DNA of 40,778 nucleotides from Promineifilum sp. (GCA_018058545.1 JAGOZU010000021.1:1-40778); one strand, 5' to 3'. Shown: positions 1 through 8,526, counted from the stretch's first letter. The notes: generated by a model from the letters alone, not told the origin. Numbers and translations are program-made.

Positions 1-123
1 GATCTGGATACTTGGCTGGCTCATTACAACACCGAGCGACCACATCGTGGCTACCGCAACATGGGTCGCCGGCCGATTGATACCGTCAATCTGTTTCAAG
101 AAACTGTTAAGAAAGAAGGTTAG
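1..123 (+). mobile_element. IS481-type transposase, 3' end only
   Basis: Reading from base 1 gives DLDTWLAHYNTERPHRG followed by GRRPIDTVNLF and a stop at 121-123. This is the characteristic C-terminal end of the rve (DDE) integrase core of IS481-family transposases, which cut and paste the insertion sequence. Only the last 40 codons are inside the window, so the catalytic DDE residues cannot be checked. The bases just after the stop (TTGTACAAATAACGCAG) could hold the terminal inverted repeat, since IS481 ends often begin TGT, but the other end is outside the window. Confidence 0.75.
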
Positions 124-229
124 TTGTACAAATAACGCAGTTCAAGTGGGAACCGAATTATGAGCTTTCTGTAAGCGTGAGCAGATTCCAAGGTTTGTAA
201 ATTCCCTTTTTTACCATTGACTTTGGCGT

Positions 230-1153
230 TCATAATTTTGAAAAAATGGGTTCCCAACTTGCGAAGTAAATAAGACCTATCATCGGATAGCTTACTTCCA
301 ATTCTAAATAGTATCTGCCGACTTCCGGGCCAACGAGGTTAAACTTGATTCGACGATTTTCTTCGCGCTGTTCATTGCTGGCAGGAAACCCGGAAGCCTT
401 GGCCATAAACACTTTTGAATCTGTTCGGCTTGGTTTCCAATATTCAGGGAAAGTTACTCTCAGCCTCAAATGCTTCGTGGGTCTGTTGATATGCCAAGCA
501 AAATAATCATTATAACCAGCAATATCATCGAATACCCTGGTGTCCTTCAATTCATGACGAGTATGAACGAACGAGTAGAAGGGTTCACGGATTTTCTCCG
601 CGAGAATATAGCCTGCTTCATTCTTCGGGTGAAGCGTCGGAGAAAAACTAAGTTGAACCGATTGCACGTTAGATTCCGTCTTTTCTTGATCAACACTTAC
701 TACACGGCCTGGTGTGGTTGAATGAACTTGTAGTAAATCAAGATCCCACTTGCCGTCCTTTGGTGTCGGTATATTCAAACTTGCATCAAGATGTCCTATA
801 TCCGATTCGGCAATCAATTCGACTGTTCGTTTAAAAGTAGCTGTGCCGTCATTGTTAATTTCGCATTCACACAACATTGACTTGTAGCCAACGCCATATC
901 GTTTTGATGAATGTTGAAATAATAAATCTTCTAACTCTTCTTCAGAGATTGATTTTTTAGAGAACTTGGGACTATCGGTCTTAGCTTTGGATTTATAATC
1001 ACTTGTCTTCGGTCCTATTTCAGGAGGGTAAAACTTAACTTTTCTTCCTTGAATAGCCGCAACAACGAGAGTGAATACCACGATTACCAAGATAGCAATA
1101 AGAATAATTGTTAAGAGCGGATTCTCAGAGAGAAACTTAAACACTGCTTCCAT
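230..1153 (-). CDS. membrane-anchored protein of unknown function
   Basis: 307 residues. One hydrophobic segment at about residues 13-35 is followed by a short basic turn (QGRKVKFYPPEIGP) and a soluble remainder of about 265 residues, so the protein is probably anchored by its N-terminus with the bulk in the cytoplasm. I do not recognise the soluble domain. The TM plus GRKVKF-PPEIGP juxtamembrane layout resembles membrane-tethered accessory proteins of Chloroflexota and cyanobacteria, but that is only an impression. The gene is visibly AT-richer than the chromosome to the right and lies next to an IS481 remnant, which suggests recent acquisition. Confidence 0.65.
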   Translation of the reverse strand: MEAVFKFLSENPLLTIILIAILVIVVFTLVVAAIQGRKVKFYPPEIGPKTSDYKSKAKTDSPKFSKKSISEEELEDLLFQHSSKRYGVGYKSMLCECEINNDGTATFKRTVELIAESDIGHLDASLNIPTPKDGKWDLDLLQVHSTTPGRVVSVDQEKTESNVQSVQLSFSPTLHPKNEAGYILAEKIREPFYSFVHTRHELKDTRVFDDIAGYNDYFAWHINRPTKHLRLRVTFPEYWKPSRTDSKVFMAKASGFPASNEQREENRRIKFNLVGPEVGRYYLELEVSYPMIGLIYFASWEPIFSKL

Positions 1154-1229
1154 ATTATCTAACTATAAGAACTATCGATTTTTTAAGTCTTTTGGTTTTC
1201 TTGCACGATTGAAATGAATCCATTCACAC

Positions 1230-1264
1230 AAAAGGCGGCGTTCTTTTGAAACAGCCGCCCTTTT
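1230..1264. terminator. hairpin with T/A tails, bidirectional terminator candidate
   Basis: AAAAGGCGGC (1230-1239) pairs with GCCGCC plus a T run (1254-1264), giving a GC-rich stem with a 14-nt loop and T-rich tails on both strands. Read on the minus strand it would end transcription of the small peptide ORFs at 1305-1448 before the membrane protein gene that starts at 1153. Confidence 0.5.
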
Positions 1265-1304
1265 GAAACTGCTAAGGATTGAGGCTAATGCCTATTATTA
1301 TGGT

Positions 1305-1409
1305 TTAGCCTGCTCCTATAGCGCCATTTCCTAAAGTTGATACCAAAACGGAAAATGCAAAGATTACATTAACCGATGCGATGGATAAATACCATATCCA
1401 TTTTGGCAT
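1305..1409 (-). CDS. 34-residue hydrophobic peptide (candidate)
   Basis: Starts MPKWIWYLSIASVNV, continues with a hydrophobic stretch able to span a membrane once, and ends GNGAIGAG. The ATG follows GGGGGGTGATCT, close to the ideal anti-Shine-Dalgarno complement, which is the main evidence that it is translated. It begins 3 nt after the stop of an 11-codon ORF, so the two are probably co-translated. Size, hydrophobicity and nearby stable hairpins are compatible with a type I toxin or a signalling or membrane-active peptide; the sequence alone does not decide. It is far too short for family assignment. Confidence 0.4.
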   Translation of the reverse strand: MPKWIWYLSIASVNVIFAFSVLVSTLGNGAIGAG

Positions 1410-1412
1410 AGA

Positions 1413-1448
1413 TCACCCCCCAATTACGCCATTTCCACGACAATTCAT
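1413..1448 (-). CDS. 11-residue peptide ORF upstream of hydrophobic peptide
   Basis: Encodes MNCRGNGVIGG, preceded by AAGGTGGAGG eight bases before the ATG, an unusually strong ribosome binding site. Its GNGVIGG end echoes the GNGAIGAG end of the next ORF, and at DNA level both contain GGAAATGGCG. It could be a leader peptide controlling the downstream ORF or a remnant of a duplicated peptide gene. Confidence 0.3.
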   Translation of the reverse strand: MNCRGNGVIGG

Positions 1449-1989
1449 GTGTTTATCCTCCACCTTGCTGTCGTTCAAATTTAATTGATAAATCATCTTT
1501 CAGAGTTCAACTTTAATAAGCCTACTTGTGCACGCACAAGTAGGCTTAAGTCTTGGAAATTTGAACGAACCTATCAGAGCCTGCATGTTGTCAGGAACTC
1601 CGTTGTATTTAATTGCTAATCTTCTGAGCTTGTTCAGGACTACGCTACACCTGGGTGGATGGAACTGACACCCGCGCGTAAAAAGCAATTATACAACTTT
1701 ATCCGTAGGAATCGACAATAGTAATAAATACTCAACTTTTATCTAATACTCATCTTGCATTTTACTTTCTCAGGGTGATCAGCGCAAATATTACGTGAAA
1801 ATGGTTAACGTCGCTCATTTGGCGAAATAGCGTTTCAAGAATGGGATGAAGCGTAATTGAAGAGAGTATCAATCCTGTCGTGCTGTCGTCGACCCTCAAG
1901 CTAGACAGCTTGTTGAGCGGCGGCTATGGCGTCTCCTCCATTGATTGAGGTGATGGCAGAGTCGGCGGGGGCGGTAGTGATCCCGGTGT
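1449..1989. other. AT-rich gene-free stretch
   Basis: Apart from the hairpin at 1518-1547 and a weaker one at 1897-1912 (CAAGCT-loop-AGCTTG), I see no convincing gene here. A 62-codon minus-strand frame at 1500-1688 has no recognisable features and runs through the hairpin. Confidence 0.5.
1518..1547. other. 13-bp perfect hairpin with 4-nt loop
   Basis: AAGCCTACTTGTG and CACAAGTAGGCTT are perfect complements around a CACG loop. There is no clean T tract after either side, so this is more likely an RNA structure, a protein-binding palindrome or an insertion-element end than a textbook terminator. It lies about 70 bp upstream of the small peptide ORFs on their strand. Confidence 0.6.
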
Positions 1990-2358
1990 CTACGTCGGCC
2001 CCGCTTCCGGTGTTTCAGTGGGCGCTCCCTCTGTCACAGATGGAACAGTCGGCATCGGCGGCATAGTAGGCGGCCCATCCGTCGGCTGCACCTCCGGCGT
2101 CGAAACCATATCAACCACAAGGGGCGCGAAGGCCATGTACTTCGGATCCCCCAGTGACACGGTCGGCGGCAGGGGTGACGGCATCGGCGGCATAGTAGGC
2201 GACCCATCCGTTGCCGAAAACAGTTGTGTTGGTGGTGGTTCCGTCGCCACCCCGTTTGAAACAGGCCCCGATGAGGCCGTCCCCGCTTCAAGGACAAGCA
2301 GCCCGGCGGCAAGCCATAGCGCTAACGCGCAGCCAATCACAATAATTCTGTATGACAT
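1990..2358 (-). CDS. secreted Pro/Thr-rich protein
   Basis: 122 residues. An N-terminal hydrophobic segment (residues 3-25, IIVIGCALALWLAAGLLVL) acts as a signal peptide or anchor, and the rest is low-complexity Pro/Thr/Ser-rich sequence with no globular domain. The motif PTMPPMP occurs twice, each after TDG. AGGAGACC nine bases upstream supports the ATG. Such tails are typical of exported cell-surface linkers in Chloroflexota. No enzymatic function can be read from it. Confidence 0.6.
   Translation of the reverse strand: MSYRIIVIGCALALWLAAGLLVLEAGTASSGPVSNGVATEPPPTQLFSATDGSPTMPPMPSPLPPTVSLGDPKYMAFAPLVVDMVSTPEVQPTDGPPTMPPMPTVPSVTEGAPTETPEAGPT
2051..2210. repeat. 31-bp direct duplication inside the Pro/Thr-rich gene
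   Basis: Bases 2051-2081 and 2180-2210 are identical except for one position. The duplication encodes the repeated TDG-PTMPPMP segment. It probably arose by local duplication within the low-complexity coding region. Confidence 0.8.
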
Positions 2359-2526
2359 GTTCCCGGTCTCCTATGGCCCTCCTTCGAATAGGCCACATGA
2401 TCGAACATAAACCCGACGGCCGGTAATGTTCGACGGCACGATAAACAACCGCTTCCCTCTGCCTACATATTACCCCCCCCCGCGTCCCTGTCAATCCCTA
2501 TTCGCTGCACTTCATTTGAAACCCAC

Positions 2527-2532
2527 TATAAT
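2527..2532 (+). promoter_or_regulatory. -10 box for the MscS gene
   Basis: A perfect TATAAT lies 55 bp upstream of the chosen start at 2588. No good -35 is visible at the normal spacing, so the call is moderate. Confidence 0.4.
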
Positions 2533-2587
2533 AGGCAGGATATCCGCCAAGCCGGTGGTTGACAACATCCATTTCAGGATCGACGAT

Positions 2588-3877
2588 ATGCTGAACGATA
2601 TTCTAACCTTCCTTCAAGGCCTGCCGCAGCGACTGCTGGCCATTGATTTCCTGCTCCAGGCGGGCATCTTCCTGCTGGCCTTGCTGGTCGCCTGGTTCCT
2701 GCGCCGGGTCATCCGCAAGCAGGTGGACAAGCTCCAGGAACGGCTGAAGCAAAAGGGCATCGTCATGGAGCAGTTCCCCTGGACGGTCGACCTGCTGGTG
2801 GCCCTCGGCGCGGCCGCCTTTCCGCTGGCCGTCTTTCTGCTCGGCACCGGAGCCGCCGGCGCGTTGCGAGCCTCCAATCGGCCCGCCGATTTTCTCCAGT
2901 GGGCCATTCCCGTCTTCGGCCTGTGGGCGTTATATCGCTTTGCCGGCACGCTGATGGACCTCAACATGAGGCCGGAGCGGGCGCGGGTGTGGCATCGGCA
3001 AATCCTGCGGCCGCTGATCTTCCTGCTCATCTTCCTGCAAGTCACCGGCCTGCTCGACGACGTGCTGAATCTCCGCCTCAGCACCAGCCGCGACGCCCTG
3101 CTGACATTGCAATCGGTCTTGCTGGGCGTCATCGTCCTGGCGTTCTTCCTGTTCGTCAACCGCGTAGCACGCCGCCTGTTGGGCGAGACGCTGCTGCCGC
3201 GCGCGGGCGTGGAACCGGCGGTCAATCAGGTCATCACCACCTTCACCGGCTACGCCATCGTCGTGGCCGGGTTCATGCTCTCCCTGTCGGTCATGGGCGT
3301 CAATCTCACCGCCCTGACGGTCATCATCGGCGGTCTGTCGGTCGGCCTCGGCTTTGGCCTCCAGGAGTTGATCAACAACTTCGTCAGCGGCTTCATCCTG
3401 CTGACGGAGCGCAGCCTGGCCCCCGGCGACGTGATCGAGGTGGACGGGAACGTCGGCACGGTGCAGAAGATTGGCTTGCGGACGATGCAAATCACAACGC
3501 CCGACGACGTCGAATTGATCATCCCTAACGGCCACTTGCTGGGCAGCACGGTGACGAGCTTCACCCACAACTCGCCGGAGATGCGTATCCACATCGGCGT
3601 CTCGGCCGGCGCGGAGACCAACCCGCGAGACGTCCAGGCTACCCTGCTGGAAGCCGCCAAACATCCCGAGGTGTTGGAAAAGCCCGGCCCGGTGGCCCTT
3701 CTGGCTGAACTGGAGGGGCAAACGATCCGCTACGATCTGGAGTTCTGGATCGCCCGTCCCATGCGCGGGCCTTACATCAGCAGCGACGTGCGACTGCGTA
3801 TCTGGGAGTTATTCTCCGAGCGCGGGATAGAGATGGATGTGCCCCAGGATATCCTGGTGCTTCGGCCGGAGGACTAA
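2588..3877 (+). CDS. mechanosensitive ion channel, MscS family
   Basis: 429 residues from the ATG at 2588. The frame is open further upstream, but that part has no membrane character. Three to four N-terminal hydrophobic helices are followed by the pore-lining TM3 region (VIIGGLSVGLGFGLQELINN), rich in Gly and Ala as in MscS, then the beta-domain (RSLAPGDVIEVDGNVGTVQKIGLRTMQI) and a C-terminal alpha/beta domain. Such channels open on membrane tension to release solutes during osmotic downshock. The gene stands alone, convergent with the aldo/keto reductase. Confidence 0.92.
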   Translation: MLNDILTFLQGLPQRLLAIDFLLQAGIFLLALLVAWFLRRVIRKQVDKLQERLKQKGIVMEQFPWTVDLLVALGAAAFPLAVFLLGTGAAGALRASNRPADFLQWAIPVFGLWALYRFAGTLMDLNMRPERARVWHRQILRPLIFLLIFLQVTGLLDDVLNLRLSTSRDALLTLQSVLLGVIVLAFFLFVNRVARRLLGETLLPRAGVEPAVNQVITTFTGYAIVVAGFMLSLSVMGVNLTALTVIIGGLSVGLGFGLQELINNFVSGFILLTERSLAPGDVIEVDGNVGTVQKIGLRTMQITTPDDVELIIPNGHLLGSTVTSFTHNSPEMRIHIGVSAGAETNPRDVQATLLEAAKHPEVLEKPGPVALLAELEGQTIRYDLEFWIARPMRGPYISSDVRLRIWELFSERGIEMDVPQDILVLRPED

Positions 3878-3915
3878 CACAGGCCTTCCCCCGCTCAGCG
3901 TGATACTCTGCCACC

Positions 3916-3943
3916 AGGCTGATCGACAGGCCGCGATCAGCCT
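3916..3943. terminator. 10-bp stem between convergent genes
   Basis: AGGCTGATCG and CGATCAGCCT form a perfect stem with an 8-nt loop between the stop codons of two converging genes, slightly overlapping the end of the reductase. No T tract follows, so it may work as a weak or factor-dependent bidirectional terminator. Confidence 0.45.
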
Positions 3944-4911
3944 CCATCTCCCCAAGCCGTCACTGCGTCGAGGGCCGCCTTGTCCTCGACCGAAAGGGTC
4001 ACATCCGCCCCCTTGATCGTGTCCTCCAGTTGGGCGATGGAGGTCGCGCCGATGATGGCCGACGTGACCGCCGGATTAGCCAGCACCCAGGCGATGGCCG
4101 TCTGGGCGATCGTAGCCCCATAGGCGCTGCCCGTCTCCTCCAGCTTGTCCACAGCCGCGAAGCCGCGCTCATTCATGTAACGCTGCTGCACCGTTCCGGC
4201 CCGCTTCGATTCCGGCAAGGAGCCGTCACGCCGGTATTTGCCCGTCAGGAAGCCGGCCCCCAGCGGGCTGTAAGGGATCACGCCGACGCCTTGATCCAGA
4301 CAAAGCGGCTGCAACTCCCGCTCAAATTCAGCCCGATGGACGTAGCTGTAATGGGGTTGCAGACTGTCGTAGCGAGCCAGCTTGTGGATATCGCTGATCC
4401 AGAGCGACTTGGCCAGCAGCCAGGCGGGATAGTTGGAGCAGCCGACGTAGCGCACCTTGCCGGAACGCACGAGATCATCCATCGCCCTCAGCGTCTCATC
4501 CAGCGGCGTCTCATGATCCGGGGAATGGGTCTGATAGAGATCGATGTAGTCCGTTCGCAGGCGGCGGAGGCTGGCCTCGACGGCGTTCATGATGTGGTAG
4601 CGCGAGAGACCTTTATCGTTCGGGCCTTCGCCCATCTTGCCGCGCACCTTGGTGGCGATGACCACCTCATCGCGCCGGACGGCGCCGCTCGCCAACCAGT
4701 TGCCTATGTACGTCTCGGAGATACCGCCCGAACTGCCCTCAATCCAGCGCGTGTAGACGTCGGCCGTATCGAAAAAGTTGATACCCAACTCGACGGCACG
4801 GCTCATGACGGCATGGGCCGTCGGCTCGTCGGTCGACCAGCCGAACTGCATTGTCCCCATGCAGATACTGCTTACCTTCAGGCCGGTGCGGCCCAGACGA
4901 CGATATTCCAT
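3937..4911 (-). CDS. aldo/keto reductase
   Basis: 324 residues, a full-length AKR TIM barrel. The catalytic tetrad is visible as D48 and Y53 in FFDTADVY, K88 in VVIATKV and H129 in LYQTHSPD. C-terminal NADPH-binding elements (IAQTAIAWVLANPAVTSAII, then GATSIAQLEDT) are intact. It is the last gene of a minus-strand operon, starting 9 nt after the stop of the serine hydrolase at 4921-6423. It reduces or oxidises an unknown carbonyl compound with NADPH. The sequence does not define the substrate. Confidence 0.93.
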   Translation of the reverse strand: MEYRRLGRTGLKVSSICMGTMQFGWSTDEPTAHAVMSRAVELGINFFDTADVYTRWIEGSSGGISETYIGNWLASGAVRRDEVVIATKVRGKMGEGPNDKGLSRYHIMNAVEASLRRLRTDYIDLYQTHSPDHETPLDETLRAMDDLVRSGKVRYVGCSNYPAWLLAKSLWISDIHKLARYDSLQPHYSYVHRAEFERELQPLCLDQGVGVIPYSPLGAGFLTGKYRRDGSLPESKRAGTVQQRYMNERGFAAVDKLEETGSAYGATIAQTAIAWVLANPAVTSAIIGATSIAQLEDTIKGADVTLSVEDKAALDAVTAWGDGG

Positions 4912-4920
4912 GATGCCTCC

Positions 4921-6423
4921 CTAATTCCCGCCGGCGCGAATCTCTTCCCGCCGCTCCAGTTCTTCCTTGGAGTGGCCTTCAAAGGGCTTGTCGGGGTTGA
5001 AATAGTTGTAGGCGGCGCGGGAGATCTCCCACATGAAGGGGAAGCTGTACTCCGAGGAGAGCCAGTCACTCTCCGGCTGGGCCAGCAAGATGTAGATCAC
5101 GAAGTCGCCGCCAGGTGAATAGACGATTCCGGCATCGCCGTGCTCGTTGAAACTCCAGCCATGCTTGTGGGAAACGGGGGTGCCGTCGGGCACGCCAAAG
5201 CGGATCAGATTGCCCTCGACATTCAGGATCATCAGATCGACGATGGCCTGGCATTCTTCCTGGGTAAGCTCGCCCGGATAGATAGCCAGCAATCCGCCCT
5301 CCCCCTTGGCGCAATAGTAGAGATTGGCCAGCAGCCCGCCGATGTCCTCGGCCGTCGTCTGCATGGTTGTGTCGGGCCGTGTATCGATGGAAGGGTTCTC
5401 GTTGGCCGGGGTCGAATAGGTGCTGGGGCGGTTGGCAACGATGGGCGCGTCATACGGGATGGCCATGAAGCTGTTGACCATGCCCATCTCGCGCATCCCG
5501 TTGGTCAATTGCTCCGCGCCCTCATAGGTGTTCTCTTCACCGGCGATCAGATGCAGCAACAGATTGGCGCTATGGTTGCTCGACGCCGTGGCTGTGCTGA
5601 GGAACAGTTCTTTCTCAAAATCGGTGGGCGGGTTATCCAGCGCGCGATAGGCCTCCACAAAGATGGCGATCTTCATGATGCTGAGGGCGGACACGGCCAC
5701 GTCGGAATTGATGCGCACTTCTTCCCCGGTTTGCAGATCGAGGATGAACACGCTGGCAAACCCGTCAAACGCCGTCAGCTGCTTCTCGATGACCTCCTGC
5801 AAAACCCGGAGATCCCACTCAGGCGCCGGCTCATCGATGAGCGTCAGGCTCACCTGTCTTTCATTGGGGCTATAGAGCGCCGAGCGCAGCCGGAAAAGGC
5901 TCGCGTCGCGGTCGGTGACCAGGCCGGGTTGCCCCTCGATGATCGTGCCGTTGTCTACCAGCAGTTGCGGCCCTCTGGCCGGTTTGTCGATGAAGTCGGC
6001 GATCAAAGCAAGCTGTTTGGTCAGGGCAGCGTCATCATGTCTGGCCCGGATGGGAACCACGATCGGCGACGGCGAGCGGCCGATGACGAACTCGGCATAG
6101 CGCCACCAAAGCTCCTGCCTGTCCCACTCGGCTCGCGCGTCGGCGATCATCCCCTCTGTATCAATGGAGAACCCGACATCTTGCGGCACCAGTTCGGCGG
6201 CGCGCACCTCGCCGTTATAGACGATGATGGGCGACAAATAGCGTTCGTTGATCGCCTCGCGGGCGGCGTCCAGCGTCATCCCTCCCACGGGCACATGGGC
6301 GATGACGGTGCTGGCCGGCAGCTTGTCCATCGCCCGCCAGAAGAGAAACCCCTGGTAGAGGAGGAAAGCAGCCCCAACAAGGAGGAGTGCGATCAGCAAA
6401 ATTCGACGAAGAATCTTCAACAT
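4921..6423 (-). CDS. membrane-anchored beta-lactamase-like serine hydrolase
   Basis: 500 residues. One N-terminal membrane segment (about residues 7-28), then a region starting PVGGMTLDAAREAI that resembles the PG_binding_4/VanW-associated domain, then a class A beta-lactamase/transpeptidase-like domain. The catalytic motifs are present: S248-I-M-K251 (SxxK), S285-A-N287 (SxN) and K420-H-G422 (KTG equivalent). It probably acts outside the membrane on peptidoglycan or beta-lactams. A paralog lies 8 nt upstream; unlike that paralog it keeps the nucleophilic serine. The Ω-loop glutamate was not located with confidence, so beta-lactamase activity is not asserted. Confidence 0.85.
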   Translation of the reverse strand: MLKILRRILLIALLLVGAAFLLYQGFLFWRAMDKLPASTVIAHVPVGGMTLDAAREAINERYLSPIIVYNGEVRAAELVPQDVGFSIDTEGMIADARAEWDRQELWWRYAEFVIGRSPSPIVVPIRARHDDAALTKQLALIADFIDKPARGPQLLVDNGTIIEGQPGLVTDRDASLFRLRSALYSPNERQVSLTLIDEPAPEWDLRVLQEVIEKQLTAFDGFASVFILDLQTGEEVRINSDVAVSALSIMKIAIFVEAYRALDNPPTDFEKELFLSTATASSNHSANLLLHLIAGEENTYEGAEQLTNGMREMGMVNSFMAIPYDAPIVANRPSTYSTPANENPSIDTRPDTTMQTTAEDIGGLLANLYYCAKGEGGLLAIYPGELTQEECQAIVDLMILNVEGNLIRFGVPDGTPVSHKHGWSFNEHGDAGIVYSPGGDFVIYILLAQPESDWLSSEYSFPFMWEISRAAYNYFNPDKPFEGHSKEELERREEIRAGGN

Positions 6424-6431
6424 CGGATCGA

Positions 6432-7925
6432 TCAGTTATTGGCTGCGTTGGTTTCGCCCAGGAACGGCTTGTCGAAATTGAAGTAGTTGTAGGCGGCGCG
6501 GGAGACATCGGCGATGAGCGGCGCGCTCAACTCCCATTCCAGCCATTCGGGTTTGTACATGATCACCACGATGACGTAATCACCGCCCGGGCTGAAAACG
6601 ATCCCGGCATCGGCGTGGGTGTCGCCAATCCAGCCATGACGATGGGCGATGGCGACGTCGCTGGGGACGCCTTCCTCAATCAGGCTGCCGATCTTGTTGT
6701 GCTCCATGTAATCAAGGATTTCCAGACATTCTCGCTGCCAGTCATCGGCCGGGATAGCGGCAACAATCGCCCCGCCCTGACCGGTGGCGCAGTAATAGAG
6801 CATCGACAGCAGCGTGCCGATATCCTCGGCCGTCGTCTGCATAATCGGGCTGGGGGAGGTGCGCAGGCCCTCGACGGAATTCCCAGGGGTTTTCGGAGCC
6901 TGTTTGCCGGACGGCATCAACCCATCATAGGGAGCCATGATAAAAGTATTGGTCAAACCCAGGCGTTGCATGGTTGTCGTGACCATCTCCGCCCCCTTGT
7001 ACGGCCCTTCCTCGCCGCCAATAAAGCTCAACAGCTCATTGGCGCTGGTGTTGTCCGGATTGATAACCAGGGTGTCGGAGATGAGCCGGCGTTGCGACAG
7101 CGTCGGCAGCTGGTCAAGAACCCGATACGTCTCCAGCGCGATGGGCACCTTCATCAGGTCGATGGCCGTCACAGGCACGTCGCTATTGATGTTGACCTCA
7201 TTCGGGGCGGACAGATCCATAATGAAGACGCCGGCCATGCCCCCCGTGTCCTGCTCAAAAGCTTGCAAACGATTGACAAGCAAGCGGGAGAGCAGGTTAA
7301 TGTTCGGCCGTTCGGGGTCTTTCGGCTCGACGATGAGACGCGCCTCGCGCATATTGTAGCGATAAAGCGCGGCTTCAACGTCGGCGAAGCTGGCTTCGAT
7401 ATTGGTCGCCAAGCCCGGTGTGCCGTACTGGAAACTCATGCTGCCGGGCACGGGTTGCGGCGGTTGCGCCGGCAGATCGACCACGCTCTTGATCTCCTCC
7501 AGCACGTTGCGCAATGACTCCCGATTGTGGGTCGCCGCCAGGGGAACGGGGTTGACCTCGATCGGCCGCCCCCACAAGAAGCCCCAAAAGCCGGACCAGA
7601 AGTCCTGGCGGATGCGTTCTTTATCAGCCTGGGAGAGCATGGTGTCGAAATCCAGCTTGAACTCGGCCTGAGCGGGCAATAATTCAAAGGAGTTCTCGCC
7701 ATGAAAGAGCGTCACCGGCGCGTCGATATAGGCGGCCGTCAATGCCGCCGTGGCTTCTTCGGTGGTCATCTGCCCGACATTCACCCCGCCGATGGTGAGA
7801 CCGGTGGGGAACTCGGTGCGGGTTCCGGCATACTGGTACAGCTTGTAGAGCAGAAACAGCGACACGGCCACCATCAGGGAGACGGTGACCCACTGCCCTA
7901 GCCCGGGGGTGGTGTTGCGATTCAT
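6432..7925 (-). CDS. serine hydrolase paralog lacking the catalytic serine
   Basis: 497 residues with the same layout as its downstream neighbour: N-terminal membrane segment, PG_binding_4-like region (IGGVNVGQMTTEEATAAL) and a beta-lactamase-like domain. The segment VTAIDLMKVPIALETYRVL aligns with VSALSIMKIAIFVEAYRAL of the neighbour, but the nucleophile position is Asp256 (codon GAC at 7158-7160) instead of Ser. S294-A-N296 and R429-H-G431 stand for the SxN and KTG motifs. It overlaps the Nudix gene by 4 nt (ATGA). It is probably a pseudoenzyme, perhaps a binding or regulatory partner of the active paralog. Confidence 0.8.
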   Translation of the reverse strand: MNRNTTPGLGQWVTVSLMVAVSLFLLYKLYQYAGTRTEFPTGLTIGGVNVGQMTTEEATAALTAAYIDAPVTLFHGENSFELLPAQAEFKLDFDTMLSQADKERIRQDFWSGFWGFLWGRPIEVNPVPLAATHNRESLRNVLEEIKSVVDLPAQPPQPVPGSMSFQYGTPGLATNIEASFADVEAALYRYNMREARLIVEPKDPERPNINLLSRLLVNRLQAFEQDTGGMAGVFIMDLSAPNEVNINSDVPVTAIDLMKVPIALETYRVLDQLPTLSQRRLISDTLVINPDNTSANELLSFIGGEEGPYKGAEMVTTTMQRLGLTNTFIMAPYDGLMPSGKQAPKTPGNSVEGLRTSPSPIMQTTAEDIGTLLSMLYYCATGQGGAIVAAIPADDWQRECLEILDYMEHNKIGSLIEEGVPSDVAIAHRHGWIGDTHADAGIVFSPGGDYVIVVIMYKPEWLEWELSAPLIADVSRAAYNYFNFDKPFLGETNAANN

Positions 7926-8458
7926 GCCGGTTGCCGTCCTTCGTCCATCCGGGCGGCCGCGCGTTGCGGGGTCGAGCGAATCACATCCAGCCCGGCGGCG
8001 ATGGCCTGATGGTTAAACGGCCAGAGCGGTTCCGGCAGTCGATCCAGAGGAAACCAGCACGCCTCAAGGATCTCGCCGCTGAAATTCATCCGACCGGGCC
8101 GGAGCCAGCCCAGATAAGCGATGACAACATGCGACGGCGGCGATATATAACTGGCCAGGAGCGGCGGCCCGAGGTCGACCTGGAGGCCGGTCTCCTCGAG
8201 CAACTCGCGTTTCAGGCAGTCGCTTGGCGATTCGTTGCGATCCAGCCAGCCGCCTGGTAATCCCCAGGGATTGGCGGGCCGGAAAACATGGCGTAACAAC
8301 AGCACTTCCTCATCCGAATTGAACGTGACCAAAGCGGCTCCCAGCCGTTGCCGAGGAACGATCAAATTGACCGCCAACGCCAACAAAAAATTGAAGGGGC
8401 GGCGACGTACCAGGCGAGAGAGTCTCACCTTCCAGGCTTCGGGCATTTGCGCGTTCAC
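7922..8458 (-). CDS. Nudix hydrolase
   Basis: 178 residues. A complete Nudix box GX5EX7REUXEEXGU spans residues 70-92 (G70, E76, R84-E85, E88-E89, G91), inside LPGGWLDRNESPSDC and KRELLEETGL. These residues bind the Mg ions that hydrolyse nucleoside diphosphates linked to another group X. The product fits a housecleaning or NDP-sugar/ADP-ribose type enzyme; specificity cannot be read. It is the first gene of the four-gene minus-strand operon ending with the aldo/keto reductase. Confidence 0.9.
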   Translation of the reverse strand: MNAQMPEAWKVRLSRLVRRRPFNFLLALAVNLIVPRQRLGAALVTFNSDEEVLLLRHVFRPANPWGLPGGWLDRNESPSDCLKRELLEETGLQVDLGPPLLASYISPPSHVVIAYLGWLRPGRMNFSGEILEACWFPLDRLPEPLWPFNHQAIAAGLDVIRSTPQRAAARMDEGRQPA

Positions 8459-8526
8459 ATTTTGGTCTCAGTCCAGCCTTGCCGCCGGTCGGCCGCGGGA
8501 CTTGCTCATCGGCGTTTCAATCTCTC

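Noticed and set aside
1500-1688. 62-codon minus-strand frame
   Set aside because: No recognisable feature, no ribosome binding site, and it runs through a 13-bp hairpin; most likely chance.
2018-2410. 130-codon plus-strand frame opposite the Pro/Thr-rich protein
   Set aside because: Gly-rich translation caused by the antisense of a low-complexity gene; the minus strand has the signal peptide and ribosome binding site.
5140-7517. Long plus-strand frames opposite the serine hydrolases
   Set aside because: Antisense to well-supported genes; no motifs or proper start sites.
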